Assembly (NCBI GenBank): GCA_035913415.1
Contig: JAMIIV010000207.1
Location: 1-64,000, forward strand
Length of the DNA: 64,000 nucleotides
Direction: 5' to 3'
Origin: UBA5070 sp035913415
GTDB lineage: Bacteria > Fibrobacterota > Fibrobacteria > UBA5070
The notes under the pieces were generated by a model, which saw nothing but the letters and a program-made list of their open reading frames with translations, was not told where the DNA came from and searched no databases. This document shows positions 16,202 through 27,181 of the stretch, in pieces. Numbering within the stretch: position 1 is the first letter of the stretch; each line of letters opens with the position of its first letter. The position numbers and the translations under genes are program-made.

Positions 16202-17014
16202 ATGCCCGACCTCTACCAGTACACGGACTACCGCGCCTATCTGCGCGACTGGCTCTCAGAGAGCAAGGAGTCGTTCCCTGCGCTCTCGTACCGCTACATG
16301 GCCACGCGGCTGGAGCTGGATCCGGGATTTCTGGTCCACATCTTCCACGGACAGAAGCATCTGGCGGAACGGCATGTGCCGAGCCTGGTGAAACTCCTGA
16401 AGCTCAAGGCCAAGGAGTCGGAGTACTTCCGCCGCCTGGTGGCCTTCGGCAAAGCCAAGGGTGAAGCCGAGATCTCCAGACGTTTCCTGGAACTCATGGA
16501 GCTGCGCGAACGCCAAGTGCGCGAGGTCTCCAGTCGGGAACATCGCTACTACGCCCACTGGTACGTCCCCGCGATCCGTTGTCTGCTGGCGGCCATCGAT
16601 TTTCGCGGCGACTGGAAGGCCCTGGGTGAGAAACTGCGGCCACCCATCCGGCCCGAAGAGGCCAAGGCCGCGGTGGAGCTACTCGAGAAACTGGGGATGG
16701 TCCAGCGGCGGGCCGATGGCGCATGGGATACCCTCGACGCCCATCTGTCGTCCGGCGACGCCTGGACGGGGCATGCCGTCCGCGGATTCCAGAAGCAGAC
16801 CCTGCAGTTAGCCCTGGATGCCCTGGAGGACATGCCCAAGACGGAGCGCGAGATCTCGACCCTGACCTTCGCCATCCCGACCCAGGAGATGCCGGCCCTC
16901 AACGAGATGGTGCGCGATTTCCGCAGCCGACTGGCCCGCTGGGCCTTGGCCAGCCAGGACGCCGACCAGGTGTTCCAGATGAACATCCAGATCTTCCCGG
17001 TGTCGCAAGGATGA
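16202..17014 (+). CDS. TIGR02147/DUF4423 family protein (Fibrobacter-type conserved protein)
   Basis: A 270-residue cytoplasmic protein. The opening (DLYQYTDYRAYLRDWLSESK, then FSALSYRYMATRLELDPGFL-like text) matches the TIGR02147 family as I know it from Fibrobacter succinogenes. The N-terminal half resembles a helix-turn-helix (SYRYMATRLELDPGFLVHIF, about residues 22-41), and the second half is DUF4423-like (YYAHWYVPAIRCLL, AAVELLEKLGMV). Many members look like transcription regulators of neighbouring surface-protein genes. Its stop overlaps the next gene (ATGA), so it is coupled to the lipoprotein. The family is also the main taxonomic clue. Confidence 0.82.
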   Translation: MPDLYQYTDYRAYLRDWLSESKESFPALSYRYMATRLELDPGFLVHIFHGQKHLAERHVPSLVKLLKLKAKESEYFRRLVAFGKAKGEAEISRRFLELMELRERQVREVSSREHRYYAHWYVPAIRCLLAAIDFRGDWKALGEKLRPPIRPEEAKAAVELLEKLGMVQRRADGAWDTLDAHLSSGDAWTGHAVRGFQKQTLQLALDALEDMPKTEREISTLTFAIPTQEMPALNEMVRDFRSRLARWALASQDADQVFQMNIQIFPVSQG

Positions 17015-18555
17015 TGCGCCACGCCTGTACACTGCTCGGGGCCCTGGCCCTGGTCTCGTGCTCCGACCCTTCGGTGGCGGGCAAACCCGTGGTCGACGAG
17101 ACCACCAACGGCATCCAGGTGCGTCTGGTGCTGCCCGACGGCTCCCCCGCCGCCGGAGCCAGAGTGGTGCTGGCCGGATCGAGCCATCTGGCCGGAGACT
17201 CCGCCCGGGTCTTCCATGCCCTTGCGGATGCCTCGGGATCGGTGGAGCTGGCGGGCATTCCAAGGGGCTCGTATCGCCTGGAGTCGTACTTCCAAGGGTG
17301 GGGAATCGCCCGGACCCAGGATTTCCGGGCCTCCGAAGGATTCCTCACCACCTCGTTGTCCCCACTGGCGCGCCTGCGGATCGAGGTGCCACCACGCAGC
17401 AGGGTGCGCGCCTACGGAAGCGATCGTGTCTGGACCGCGGACGAACAGGGGCAGGTCACTCTTGATTCCCTGCCCCCAGGAATCTGGAATTTGCGCGCCG
17501 ATTCTGGAGCCTCCACGGAAGGGAGTCTGATCGGCGAACGCGCCGTGGTGGTCACCCCCGCCCAGAACGCGACCGTCGACGGTCTGGACTCGCTGATCCT
17601 CGATGCCTCCACGTGGGCTCGCAGGCAGGTTCTGCGCATCGAGGCCGACCCCCAGGGATCTGCAGTCCCTCTGGTGGATGTTCCCGTGCCGGTGCGCATC
17701 GGGCAGAACGCCTTCGACGCGGGACTGCGTTCACCTTCCGACCTGCGCATCGTCTCCGCCTCCGGACAGGACCTGCCGTTTCAGATCGAGGCATGGGACT
17801 CGGCCGGAGGTTCCGCCCTGGTGTGGGTCCGACTTCCGGCCACGACGCCTTCCCGCGGCGATTCCCTCTCGCTGCTATGGGGCAAACCAGGCCTTCCGGA
17901 CAGAGGCGACGAGTTGACGGATTCCGACTTCGGCTGGTGGGCTCTGGGAGTCCTGCCCTCCGGAGTGACCGATTCGGGAACCACCGTCGCCCCGGGCATC
18001 CTCGGGGAGGGCCGCCGCTTCGACGGCACCAACTCGCTGCGCATCGCATCGCCCTCCGACAGCGCCCTGGCGGACGGGTTCACCGTCTCGTGCTGGGTCT
18101 TCGCGGAGGGTGTGCAGAGGCCCTGGGCCAAGATCCTGGACCTGGGCGGGAACGCCGAGCCCTACGGCACCATACTGCTGGACATCGACAGCGCCACCGG
18201 AAAACCGGGATTGCAGATGGCCTTTTCCGACGGCACATGGAAACGGATCCCGGGGGCCCAAGCCCTGGATGGGTGGGTCCATCTGGCGGCGCGCTGGGAC
18301 CCGTCGACCCGCCGCGGCACCTTCTTCGTGAACGGAATGCCCCAAGGATTCCTGCAGGCCGACACCACGTTGTTGTCAGTGGCCGGACATCAGATCATCG
18401 TGGGCAACCAGGAAAGCGGCGACGACGGCCTGATCGGCAGGATCGACGACCTGCGTTTCGAGTTGCAAACACGTCCCGACGCCTGGATCCGCCACCAAGC
18501 CTATCTGCAGACTCCGGGCAAGATCCGGTCCGGAGACATCTCCAAGACTCCCTGA
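17011..18555 (+). CDS. Secreted lipoprotein with Ig-like, DUF2341-like and LamG/concanavalin-A-like domains
   Basis: A 514-residue lipoprotein. The lipobox is LALVSC with Cys17. Residues 30-95 resemble a carboxypeptidase-regulatory/Ig fold (IQVRLVLPDGSPAAGARVVLAG), 200-290 a DUF2341-like segment (VPVPVRIGQNAFDAGLRS ... VWVRLPATTPSRGDSLSLLWG), and 320-505 a LamG-like fold (GRRFDGTNSLRIAS ... FTVSCWVFAEG ... IGRIDDLRFEL). These are surface carbohydrate- or protein-binding modules. ATGATG at 17011 gives two possible starts; the first overlaps the TIGR02147 stop. Positions are estimated by eye. Confidence 0.75.
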   Translation: MMRHACTLLGALALVSCSDPSVAGKPVVDETTNGIQVRLVLPDGSPAAGARVVLAGSSHLAGDSARVFHALADASGSVELAGIPRGSYRLESYFQGWGIARTQDFRASEGFLTTSLSPLARLRIEVPPRSRVRAYGSDRVWTADEQGQVTLDSLPPGIWNLRADSGASTEGSLIGERAVVVTPAQNATVDGLDSLILDASTWARRQVLRIEADPQGSAVPLVDVPVPVRIGQNAFDAGLRSPSDLRIVSASGQDLPFQIEAWDSAGGSALVWVRLPATTPSRGDSLSLLWGKPGLPDRGDELTDSDFGWWALGVLPSGVTDSGTTVAPGILGEGRRFDGTNSLRIASPSDSALADGFTVSCWVFAEGVQRPWAKILDLGGNAEPYGTILLDIDSATGKPGLQMAFSDGTWKRIPGAQALDGWVHLAARWDPSTRRGTFFVNGMPQGFLQADTTLLSVAGHQIIVGNQESGDDGLIGRIDDLRFELQTRPDAWIRHQAYLQTPGKIRSGDISKTP

Positions 18556-18566
18556 AAGGAATCGCC

Positions 18567-20735
18567 ATGAACGCTCCGCTTCCGTCGGCCCGCAGATGCG
18601 CGCCGATGCTGCTCCTGTGCGCCTCGCTCCTGCATGCGGGTGTGCCGGGCACCCTTCGTACCGACTGGATCGGCAACACCTTCGGGGGCGCCGAGATGAT
18701 CGATCCGAGCGGGTCGGCCACCGATCCGATGAGCCGCATGTGGGTGCAGAACTACATCGCCAACATCTGGGTGTCGGGCGACGGCAAGGTCTTCGCCTAC
18801 AGCAACTGGGACGAAGGTTCACGCACGTGCGGCATCTACAAGGACGGCAAGGTGCTGGGGCAACTGGCCTTCGGCAAGGACCTGTTCGGGCAGAACGGCG
18901 ACCTGGTCGGCGACGGGCGGTACGTGTACACCACCACGGGGGTGGACTGGGCCAACTGGGAGCGCCATGGTTTCGGGATCCAGCGCTACACCCACGACGG
19001 CCGTGTGGCGGGCTGGACCGACGGGCGCGGCTACCTCAACTCGTACCTGGTGGTCCGCGACTCGGGATGGAATCCGAGCATTTCCCGCCTGGCCCTGGAC
19101 ACGTCCCTGCAGGAGCTCTATCTGTCGGATTCTGTCTCCGGTGGAATCCTGATCCTGGATGCGAAGACCATGTCGCAGACGCCCAAAGGCTCGTGGAGAA
19201 TCGACGGGGTGGACGACATGGTGGCCGACCAGAAGGGGAGCCTCTGGATCTTGCGCAAGGGACGCATCCAAAAATACGGCAACCGCGGCGAAGCCACGGG
19301 ACTGGAGATCGCGAGCCTGGCCTCGCCCACGCGCCTGTCCATGGATGCGCAGGGACGACTGCTGGTCTTCGACGATTCGACGCTCCAGGTGCACATTTTC
19401 TCCGACCTGGCCACCACGCCCCGATTGGCGGGCACATTGGGAACCAAGGGTGGCATCTATTCGGGAATCAAGGGCAAAGTGGCCCCCGACAAACTGCTGC
19501 CCAAATGCGCCGGTGTGGGAAGCGATGCGGCAGGCAACCTCTACCTGGCCTGGGGCGGCGTAGCTCCCGTCGCGGGTTCGGATATTCGTTCGTACACAGC
19601 CGCCGGATCCATGCGCTGGCAGGTTCTGGGGCACACCTTCGTGGCTTGCGGCGGCTTCGACCCCGCCACCGACGGGCGCGACATCTACTTCCGCGACTAC
19701 CACTACAGCATGGACTACAACCAGGCACCGGGAAAAGGCCAGCGCTACGAGTCGTTCCATTGGGACCGCGCCAACGACACCCCTTCGGTCTTCGGCGGAT
19801 CCGTGATCGTGCGAACCTTGGGTGGCAGGAAGATCCTGGCCACCACGGCTTCCGACCAGATGTCGGGGGGCTTCCGGTTCTACCGTCTGGAAGACCGGCT
19901 GGCCACCCCTGCGGGCATCCTGGCCGACGGCAGTTGGGCCTGGTGGATCGAACCCAACGGCAACGTATGGAACGCCGACAACCACGGACGGATCAAACGC
20001 TACCCGTTCCAGGGCCTGGACGCCGAAGGCAACGTGCGCTACGACCAGGCGCACCCCGACACGTTCCCCCGCCCCCGCGAAGTCTCGGGAATCCAGCGCA
20101 TCCACTACGACTCGACCAGCGACGCCCTCTACGTCTCGGGCTACGACCAGGACCACCCCGCCCCCAACGAGTGGGGCCGGACAGGAACCGTCTTCGCCCG
20201 CTACGACGGCTGGACCAAGGGGTCGCGCACGATGGCCTGGAAGATCGTGCTGCCGTTGGACAATCCCGCGGTGGGCATCGGGGACGCCACCCTCAAACAC
20301 ATGTGGGTGGAAGGCGACTACGCGTTTTTCGTGACCTGCAACTCGACGCCCGCCACCACGATCTACGTGTATGCCCTTTCCGACGGCAAACTGGTAGGCA
20401 CCATCCTGCCCGGTCCCGAGATCGCGGGGGATGTGCTGTTCTACGGCACCTACGGTAGCCTGGGCTGGGTCGACATGGCCTGGGGCATGCAGGTCTTCAA
20501 GCGCTCCAACGGCGAATACCAGATCCTGGTGGAAGACGACGTGCGTGCCAAGAACGTCTTCTTCCACTGGTGCCCCACGGGAAGCTGCCCGGAATCGACC
20601 ACATCGGCCAACGGCCGGATGGGTCCCGTTACCGTGGTGACGACGGGCCTGCGAGTTGATTTGCAAGCCGGGCGGGTGGAACTGCCCGGAGGCCGCGACC
20701 TGCAGGGCCGGAGGCTGGGAGCGGGAGGGCGCTGA
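18567..20735 (+). CDS. Secreted beta-propeller-like protein with Fibrobacter-type sorting tail
   Basis: A 722-residue exported protein. The signal peptide (SARRCAPMLLLCASLLHAG) is followed by repeats with the look of NHL/WD-type blades: several motifs of the type DGxLWxLRKGxIQKYG and SMDAQGRLLVFDD, then ILADGSWAWWIEPNGNVWNAD. The last residues, DLQGRRLGAGGR, are similar to the start of the type-IX-like C-terminal sorting domains of Fibrobacter proteins, but shorter. It starts 11 bp after the lipoprotein with a good ribosome site (AAAGGA). No catalytic residues recognised; likely a surface structural or binding protein. Confidence 0.65.
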   Translation: MNAPLPSARRCAPMLLLCASLLHAGVPGTLRTDWIGNTFGGAEMIDPSGSATDPMSRMWVQNYIANIWVSGDGKVFAYSNWDEGSRTCGIYKDGKVLGQLAFGKDLFGQNGDLVGDGRYVYTTTGVDWANWERHGFGIQRYTHDGRVAGWTDGRGYLNSYLVVRDSGWNPSISRLALDTSLQELYLSDSVSGGILILDAKTMSQTPKGSWRIDGVDDMVADQKGSLWILRKGRIQKYGNRGEATGLEIASLASPTRLSMDAQGRLLVFDDSTLQVHIFSDLATTPRLAGTLGTKGGIYSGIKGKVAPDKLLPKCAGVGSDAAGNLYLAWGGVAPVAGSDIRSYTAAGSMRWQVLGHTFVACGGFDPATDGRDIYFRDYHYSMDYNQAPGKGQRYESFHWDRANDTPSVFGGSVIVRTLGGRKILATTASDQMSGGFRFYRLEDRLATPAGILADGSWAWWIEPNGNVWNADNHGRIKRYPFQGLDAEGNVRYDQAHPDTFPRPREVSGIQRIHYDSTSDALYVSGYDQDHPAPNEWGRTGTVFARYDGWTKGSRTMAWKIVLPLDNPAVGIGDATLKHMWVEGDYAFFVTCNSTPATTIYVYALSDGKLVGTILPGPEIAGDVLFYGTYGSLGWVDMAWGMQVFKRSNGEYQILVEDDVRAKNVFFHWCPTGSCPESTTSANGRMGPVTVVTTGLRVDLQAGRVELPGGRDLQGRRLGAGGR

Positions 20736-20826
20736 GCGGCGGGGGAAGGCAGCACCGGGCGGCATCATTGCCCTGCGCCAGGGATGGACGCCCGTAGGGC
20801 CGGGACCCCGCGCCCCCACACCCACG

Positions 20827-20852
20827 TAGAGCCGCCCTGCGGGGCGGCTCTA
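20827..20852. terminator. Hairpin after the beta-propeller gene
   Basis: A perfect 11-bp stem (TAGAGCCGCCC / GGGCGGCTCTA) with a 4-nt TGCG loop, 92 bp past the stop of the propeller gene and in the 314-bp gap before ettA. No T-run follows, so it may be a terminator or a structured leader. The rest of 20736-21049 shows no other gene. Confidence 0.45.
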
Positions 20853-21049
20853 TCTGCGAATCCAACGGGGGGCGGAGGCCCGGCGCGCGACAGCCCGGTC
20901 CCGGTGTGCCCTCGGGGGCACCACCGGGAGGCGCCCGACCACCAGCCTTCGGTCACGGAACGCTTATCCGAAACCCCGCTCCGAGCTAGATTCGTCGCTT
21001 CCCGCGCCGTGCGGACGACACGCGCGCCGGACCTCAGGAGATCCGACCG

Positions 21050-22741
<1,692 letters not shown>

Positions 22742-22748
22742 GGATCGT

Positions 22749-22770
22749 GGGGGAGGCGCGCCCCTCCCCC
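22749..22770. terminator. Hairpin directly after ettA
   Basis: An 8-bp stem (GGGGGAGG / CCTCCCCC) begins 8 bp after the ettA stop, followed by a GC-rich stretch. It is a candidate factor-dependent or intrinsic terminator; no T-tract seen. Confidence 0.4.
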
Positions 22771-22860
22771 CGCCTCGGCTCCGCGCCGCGTCCTCGACAT
22801 TTTCCGTCATCGCCTCGGCGCGGGCCCCTCGTCTCCCCTCCCCATATCCCCGGACTCCCC

Positions 22861-23289
22861 ATGCGCCTGGCCCCCATCGCCGCATCCCTGCTCCTGGCGC
22901 TTGCCGCCTGCGACGACGACACCCCCTCGACGATGATCGAACCGTCCCGCCCTCTCTCGGCGCGCCTGCGGTCCACGTGTCCTGCCTTGCCCGCGGGTCG
23001 CACTGCCGCCGACCCCTACACTTCGCCCGTAGTGGAACCCTCACCCTCCGTCCAGGTCTTCATGAAGATCTACGACACCAACGGGGCCCCGGTGACACAA
23101 CGCTCCTTCTCCATGCAGACCGGACAGTACGGGAGCACTCCGGCCTATGCCACCAACCTCGGTTGGGACCTGACGGACGCCGCGGGCAATCCCGTTCCCA
23201 CCGGCCACTACTTCCTGTTCTACACGGTTTCCGACACCACGGGCAAGGCCCTGGGCTCCGACAGCGCCTGCATCGGCGTGGTGCACTGA
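22861..23289 (+). CDS. Small lipoprotein of unknown function
   Basis: A 142-residue lipoprotein with lipobox LALAAC (Cys17). The C-terminal part (VQVFMKIYDTNGAPVTQRSFSMQTGQYG and GWDLTDAAGNPVPTGHYFLFYTV) resembles a short beta-sandwich, similar to FlgD-type Ig-like or sorting-domain-like folds. No family assigned. The ATG at 22861 lies just after a poor Shine-Dalgarno sequence. Monocistronic. Confidence 0.62.
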   Translation: MRLAPIAASLLLALAACDDDTPSTMIEPSRPLSARLRSTCPALPAGRTAADPYTSPVVEPSPSVQVFMKIYDTNGAPVTQRSFSMQTGQYGSTPAYATNLGWDLTDAAGNPVPTGHYFLFYTVSDTTGKALGSDSACIGVVH

Positions 23290-23408
23290 CGACGTCTGTG
23301 CACGGCGCGGATGCTCTGGCCCATCCGGCATCCAAATTCTGATCGCCCGCCGAGGCGGCAAGGTCTATTGATGCCTATGGTTCGACACAGTTTGGCAGGA
23401 GTGCTCCG

Positions 23409-26111
23409 ATGCTCGCGACCCTTCTCATCGCCCTTTTCGGATCCTGGGTAAACCCGGATCCGACCATCCCCGTCCTGTTGGGCCAGGACACGATTCGTCT
23501 GCCAGAGCGACTTCTGAAACGGGACTCCCGCGGATTGGTGCTCGACACCCAGTGGATAGAGATCTCCGGCGATATGCGGCGGTGGTCGATTTACGGAGAC
23601 CACACGCTTTTCGGCCCCGTGGTGCTGGACACCCTCCCCGGCCAATTGCCCAGCATCCCCAACGGCACCCGATGGAGGCTGTATCGATCGTTCCCCCCCC
23701 TTGTTCCGGATCTCGGCCTGGATCAGGGAGAGGATCGGATCCTGGAGTTCCGAGCCGGTCTGTTCTGCCTCCCGGCCCCTAAGCGAGTGACCCTGTCGAA
23801 CGCGGATGCGGCGCACTGGATCGAGGCATGCTTCGATCTCGGCAGATTGCGATCTGGAACCCTGGGAGCTCCCACGTACCAGGATCTTGTGCTCCCCGGT
23901 CTGCGAATGCGCCGCGACAGCGGCGACCAGGTCCATGGGGGCCGTTTCACCCGGCCCCCGTCCCACTTGTTGCTTGGCAGATGGAATGACCTTCAGTTTG
24001 AGGACAGCGCACATCCTCCCGAAGACGCCGGCCTGCATTCCGTGATGGAACCCACTTGGCGAGACGAATCGGGGCAACGGCTCGCTCCTGGCGACCAGCT
24101 TCCCTGGCCCGATGCGGATTCCGTCATTCTGATCGAACGTGGGCTCTGGACGGAGATCGCATGGAGTCTTTTCGCCGATGGCACGGCGATCCCGATGTGG
24201 CTGACCGTCCCGGGATCGGGCGACACCCTGTTCCGCTCGCAATCCGAAGCCCTCCAACTGTATCCCCACAAATCAAACCGGATGAACATGAGGCGCATCG
24301 GAAAGATCCACCTCCCTCGGGCTCTCCTTGGCGATGACTGGGAACGTCCGGCCCACGAAGCCATGCTGAGCGGTTACATGCTCGGATGGAGCGGCTTCAT
24401 GATCCCGATCCCCAGCGCTTCCTCCGGCATGTCCTGGCGGAGGGATGGTCGGTCCTGGTCCGTGGCTCCGAGGTCGGGCATCATTCCCACCCCGACAACA
24501 TCGCCCACCAATGTCCACGAGGGAACACGGTGGATCACCTCGCCACCCTACCTGCGCCCGGATTCCATCTCGCGGGTGGAAGGACTGGGGGCCGTGACCT
24601 GGGACGGAACGTTCTCGAACAGCCACGGCACCTTGTTCGCGCACGGTCGATTGGCACCGCTTGCCAGGCATCGCAGAACGTTGGGCAGCCATTCTCTGCC
24701 CGTTGCCGTGGCCGTCGACTGGCTCCGCGGCCAGGGGCGCGACAGCATCGGCTTTCCGAGGAAGCCCATAGTCCGTTTCGACACCATTTCCGAGCAGCTT
24801 CCCCTCTGGCGCGGGGCCAAAGTGATCGGAGATGGAAGACCCTGGAATCTGGTTCTGCGGAGGGATTCCCTGGTCTTCGAAACCGCCCGCCCCTGGCAAC
24901 CCGATCTTCCCCCACATGCGGACTCGTCGCCAAGTCTTCGCGCTCCCTCGCTGTTGTGGACTCGTGGTTCGAGCGCCCGCATCCTCCGGGCTCTCTCTCC
25001 CCTTCCCGAAGTCGCACCCATCTTCGATTCCTCCTCCACGAGGGCCGTTGCCGTCTCGGGCGGCGTTTCGTTTCCCGTCGCCGACGTAACCCCGGTCACC
25101 ACCCGACTTCCCCCGCTTTCCTTCGAGGATTTGTGGGGGAAGAAGCGGTACGAAGCACGCGACACCCTCTTCGAATGGGTCGCGGGGAATTCCGGTTCGG
25201 ACAGCCTGGTGAAAGGTGGCCATGCCTTCCTGGGTGCGGCGGTGAAGGCCTGGAATGAACACCGTCCCTTGCGTCTGTCTCCCGATGCGGTATGGATGGT
25301 GCTCCTGGAAGCCCTGGCCACCCGGATCGAAGGAAACCCCGAAGGCTGCCGCAGGGACATGGTCCGCCACCAGGGTCAGCTCGAGCTGCGCTTCGAGCTG
25401 GATCCTTCCCATCGAACCTTGCTCTCCGAGGACTCCACCTGGAATCGGATCGTCTCTCTGATCCTGGCCCAGATGGATGGCCACGTACTTGCCGGTGGAG
25501 GTTCGAATCTCGCCCCGGTGTTTTCCACCACCACCCCCACACGCTCCCTTGCCACACGTGGACGGCTCCTGCCCCTGTACAAGCACTACTTCACGTACTT
25601 GGATTATCCGATCTGCGGCATTCCCCAAATCACGCTGGAGGGCACGCCGGAAGACTGGAAGCTGCTGCGCCGACGGGTGCGGCACCTCGGGGTCTGCGGC
25701 CTGCGAGGCTGGACCAGGCAGGTCGATCCTGTTCTGGCAGAATTCGTCCGCGCCTCGGAGGGTCACCCGTCGCGCGCCTTCTGGAAGGCTTTCGTACGGT
25801 TCAGTCCAGCAAAGGGAGGATGTGGCTCCACCCCCACCGTCGACGGATGGATCTCGGCCCTGATGCCGGTCAGCGAGTCAGGAGGGATTCGCCCCTTCAT
25901 GAGTGCCATGAACCCCGATGACGTTCCCGATTCCCATGGATCCGCGAACGTCAACATCCACAACGGCCACGGCTGGACTCCCTACAGCTTCCGCTCCGGC
26001 TTCTCCGGCGTCGCCCAACATGCCGACGGCTCGTTGTTCCCGGAACTGGGATGGAACGTCTGGAAGGCGACACCGGTTCCCGTGTCTCCCCCTCCCGCCC
26101 GGGAGCCATGA
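23409..26111 (+). CDS. Large exported protein with C-terminal DUF4419-like domain
   Basis: A 900-residue protein with an N-terminal hydrophobic segment (LATLLIALFGSWV) that looks like a signal. Residues 1-580 are not recognised and contain no clear repeats. The C-terminal third has a DUF4419-like pattern: FLGAAVKAWNEHRPLRLSPDAVWMVLLEAL, HQGQLELRFEL, FSTTTPTRSLATRGRLLPLYKHYFTYLDYPICGIPQITLEGTPEDW as separate stretches. DUF4419 occurs in fungi and some bacteria with unknown function. The assignment is from memory of the family pattern. Isolated from its neighbours (119 bp upstream gap). Confidence 0.65.
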   Translation: MLATLLIALFGSWVNPDPTIPVLLGQDTIRLPERLLKRDSRGLVLDTQWIEISGDMRRWSIYGDHTLFGPVVLDTLPGQLPSIPNGTRWRLYRSFPPLVPDLGLDQGEDRILEFRAGLFCLPAPKRVTLSNADAAHWIEACFDLGRLRSGTLGAPTYQDLVLPGLRMRRDSGDQVHGGRFTRPPSHLLLGRWNDLQFEDSAHPPEDAGLHSVMEPTWRDESGQRLAPGDQLPWPDADSVILIERGLWTEIAWSLFADGTAIPMWLTVPGSGDTLFRSQSEALQLYPHKSNRMNMRRIGKIHLPRALLGDDWERPAHEAMLSGYMLGWSGFMIPIPSASSGMSWRRDGRSWSVAPRSGIIPTPTTSPTNVHEGTRWITSPPYLRPDSISRVEGLGAVTWDGTFSNSHGTLFAHGRLAPLARHRRTLGSHSLPVAVAVDWLRGQGRDSIGFPRKPIVRFDTISEQLPLWRGAKVIGDGRPWNLVLRRDSLVFETARPWQPDLPPHADSSPSLRAPSLLWTRGSSARILRALSPLPEVAPIFDSSSTRAVAVSGGVSFPVADVTPVTTRLPPLSFEDLWGKKRYEARDTLFEWVAGNSGSDSLVKGGHAFLGAAVKAWNEHRPLRLSPDAVWMVLLEALATRIEGNPEGCRRDMVRHQGQLELRFELDPSHRTLLSEDSTWNRIVSLILAQMDGHVLAGGGSNLAPVFSTTTPTRSLATRGRLLPLYKHYFTYLDYPICGIPQITLEGTPEDWKLLRRRVRHLGVCGLRGWTRQVDPVLAEFVRASEGHPSRAFWKAFVRFSPAKGGCGSTPTVDGWISALMPVSESGGIRPFMSAMNPDDVPDSHGSANVNIHNGHGWTPYSFRSGFSGVAQHADGSLFPELGWNVWKATPVPVSPPPAREP

Positions 26112-26182
26112 CGACGACGATGCGAAGGCCCTGCATTGGTCCATGATCCGACGGCTCGCGCCCAACCTCTCCCTCGCGGACC

Positions 26183-27169
26183 TCACCAGACGCTGATGTA
26201 CACCGAACCCCACGCGGACCGGCCCAGGGTGTCGGCCCCGACGACGGTGTAGGTTCCCGAGGAGTAGCGCCCCGGGGCGCAGCGATGGGTGGTTTGGACG
26301 TAGAGCCCCGTGTTGGAGATCAACCCGCCCTCCGCCGCCGTGCAGGCGATCCCTTCGATGCTCACGGACACGGGTTCGTCGGAAAATCCCGGAACCACGG
26401 CCGACACCACCAGCGGGACCATCGCCCCGGAACGCAGCGAGACCGTCCAGGTTCCTCCTCCACCCGAGGCCGACAGCACGTCCGGATGGCGCAGATCGGG
26501 CTGGACGGAAATCGTCGGCATGGGGAGGTGGCGCACCTGGAACGACGCACGGGACTCCGCCCCGTCCGAGTCGATCGCGCGCCAGTGGATTTCGCGCCGT
26601 CCGCCTCCCGGGACCGGATCGAGGCGCACGCGTTCGGTGCGGATGGAGTACCGGTCGGGGACGGTGTCCCAGGAGACCTCCGGATTCGGGCCGTCGGGAT
26701 CGGAGGCCCGGAGGGTCAGGTCGGCGGTGGTGTACAGATCCTGTCGCATGGTGGCCACCGGCTCCAGGCGCGGCGGGAGGTTCCCGATCCAGACCTCCGC
26801 CTGCACGGTGGTTCCGGCGATCCCGAGTTCGTCGGTCGCCCGGGCCGTGACCCGGTGGGAACCCGGCCACCAGCCCGCGGTGGACAAGGCGGTGTCGCGC
26901 GACTCATGGAGCGCACCATCCAGGGTCCATTCCACCGAGGCGACGCGCCGGACGGGGCTGGAGGCACGGGCGAGCACCAAGCCCGATTCGGGATCGCGGA
27001 TGACCGTATCGCGCAGGCCCACGGCCGGTGGGTGGTAGGCGGTGCCTTCGGGATCACGGGGATTGTCCCAATCGCCTTCCGGCACGTCGGTGGTGCAGCC
27101 CGTCAGCGCTGTCAGCACCAACGGGGCCAGCAGGGATGGAAAGGTCTTCGAGGCGCGTGGAAACTTCAT
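26183..27169 (-). CDS. Lipoprotein with Ig/PKD-like domains
   Basis: A 328-residue lipoprotein; lipobox LTALTGC (Cys25). Repeats of about 90 residues (VASVEWTLDGALHESRDTALSTAGWWPGSHRVTARATDE and LTLRASDPDGPNPEVSWDTVPDRYSI, quoted in part) resemble PKD/cadherin-like beta-sandwiches. It begins 12 bp after the CsgG/PEGA gene, so the two are in one operon. Probably a surface or periplasmic accessory protein. Confidence 0.7.
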   Translation of the reverse strand: MKFPRASKTFPSLLAPLVLTALTGCTTDVPEGDWDNPRDPEGTAYHPPAVGLRDTVIRDPESGLVLARASSPVRRVASVEWTLDGALHESRDTALSTAGWWPGSHRVTARATDELGIAGTTVQAEVWIGNLPPRLEPVATMRQDLYTTADLTLRASDPDGPNPEVSWDTVPDRYSIRTERVRLDPVPGGGRREIHWRAIDSDGAESRASFQVRHLPMPTISVQPDLRHPDVLSASGGGGTWTVSLRSGAMVPLVVSAVVPGFSDEPVSVSIEGIACTAAEGGLISNTGLYVQTTHRCAPGRYSSGTYTVVGADTLGRSAWGSVYISVW

Positions 27170-27181
27170 TCGGGTTCCCCT

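Noticed and set aside
22749..22770. The hairpin after ettA as a riboswitch
   Set aside because: It is downstream of the gene and is a simple GC stem without conserved aptamer features.
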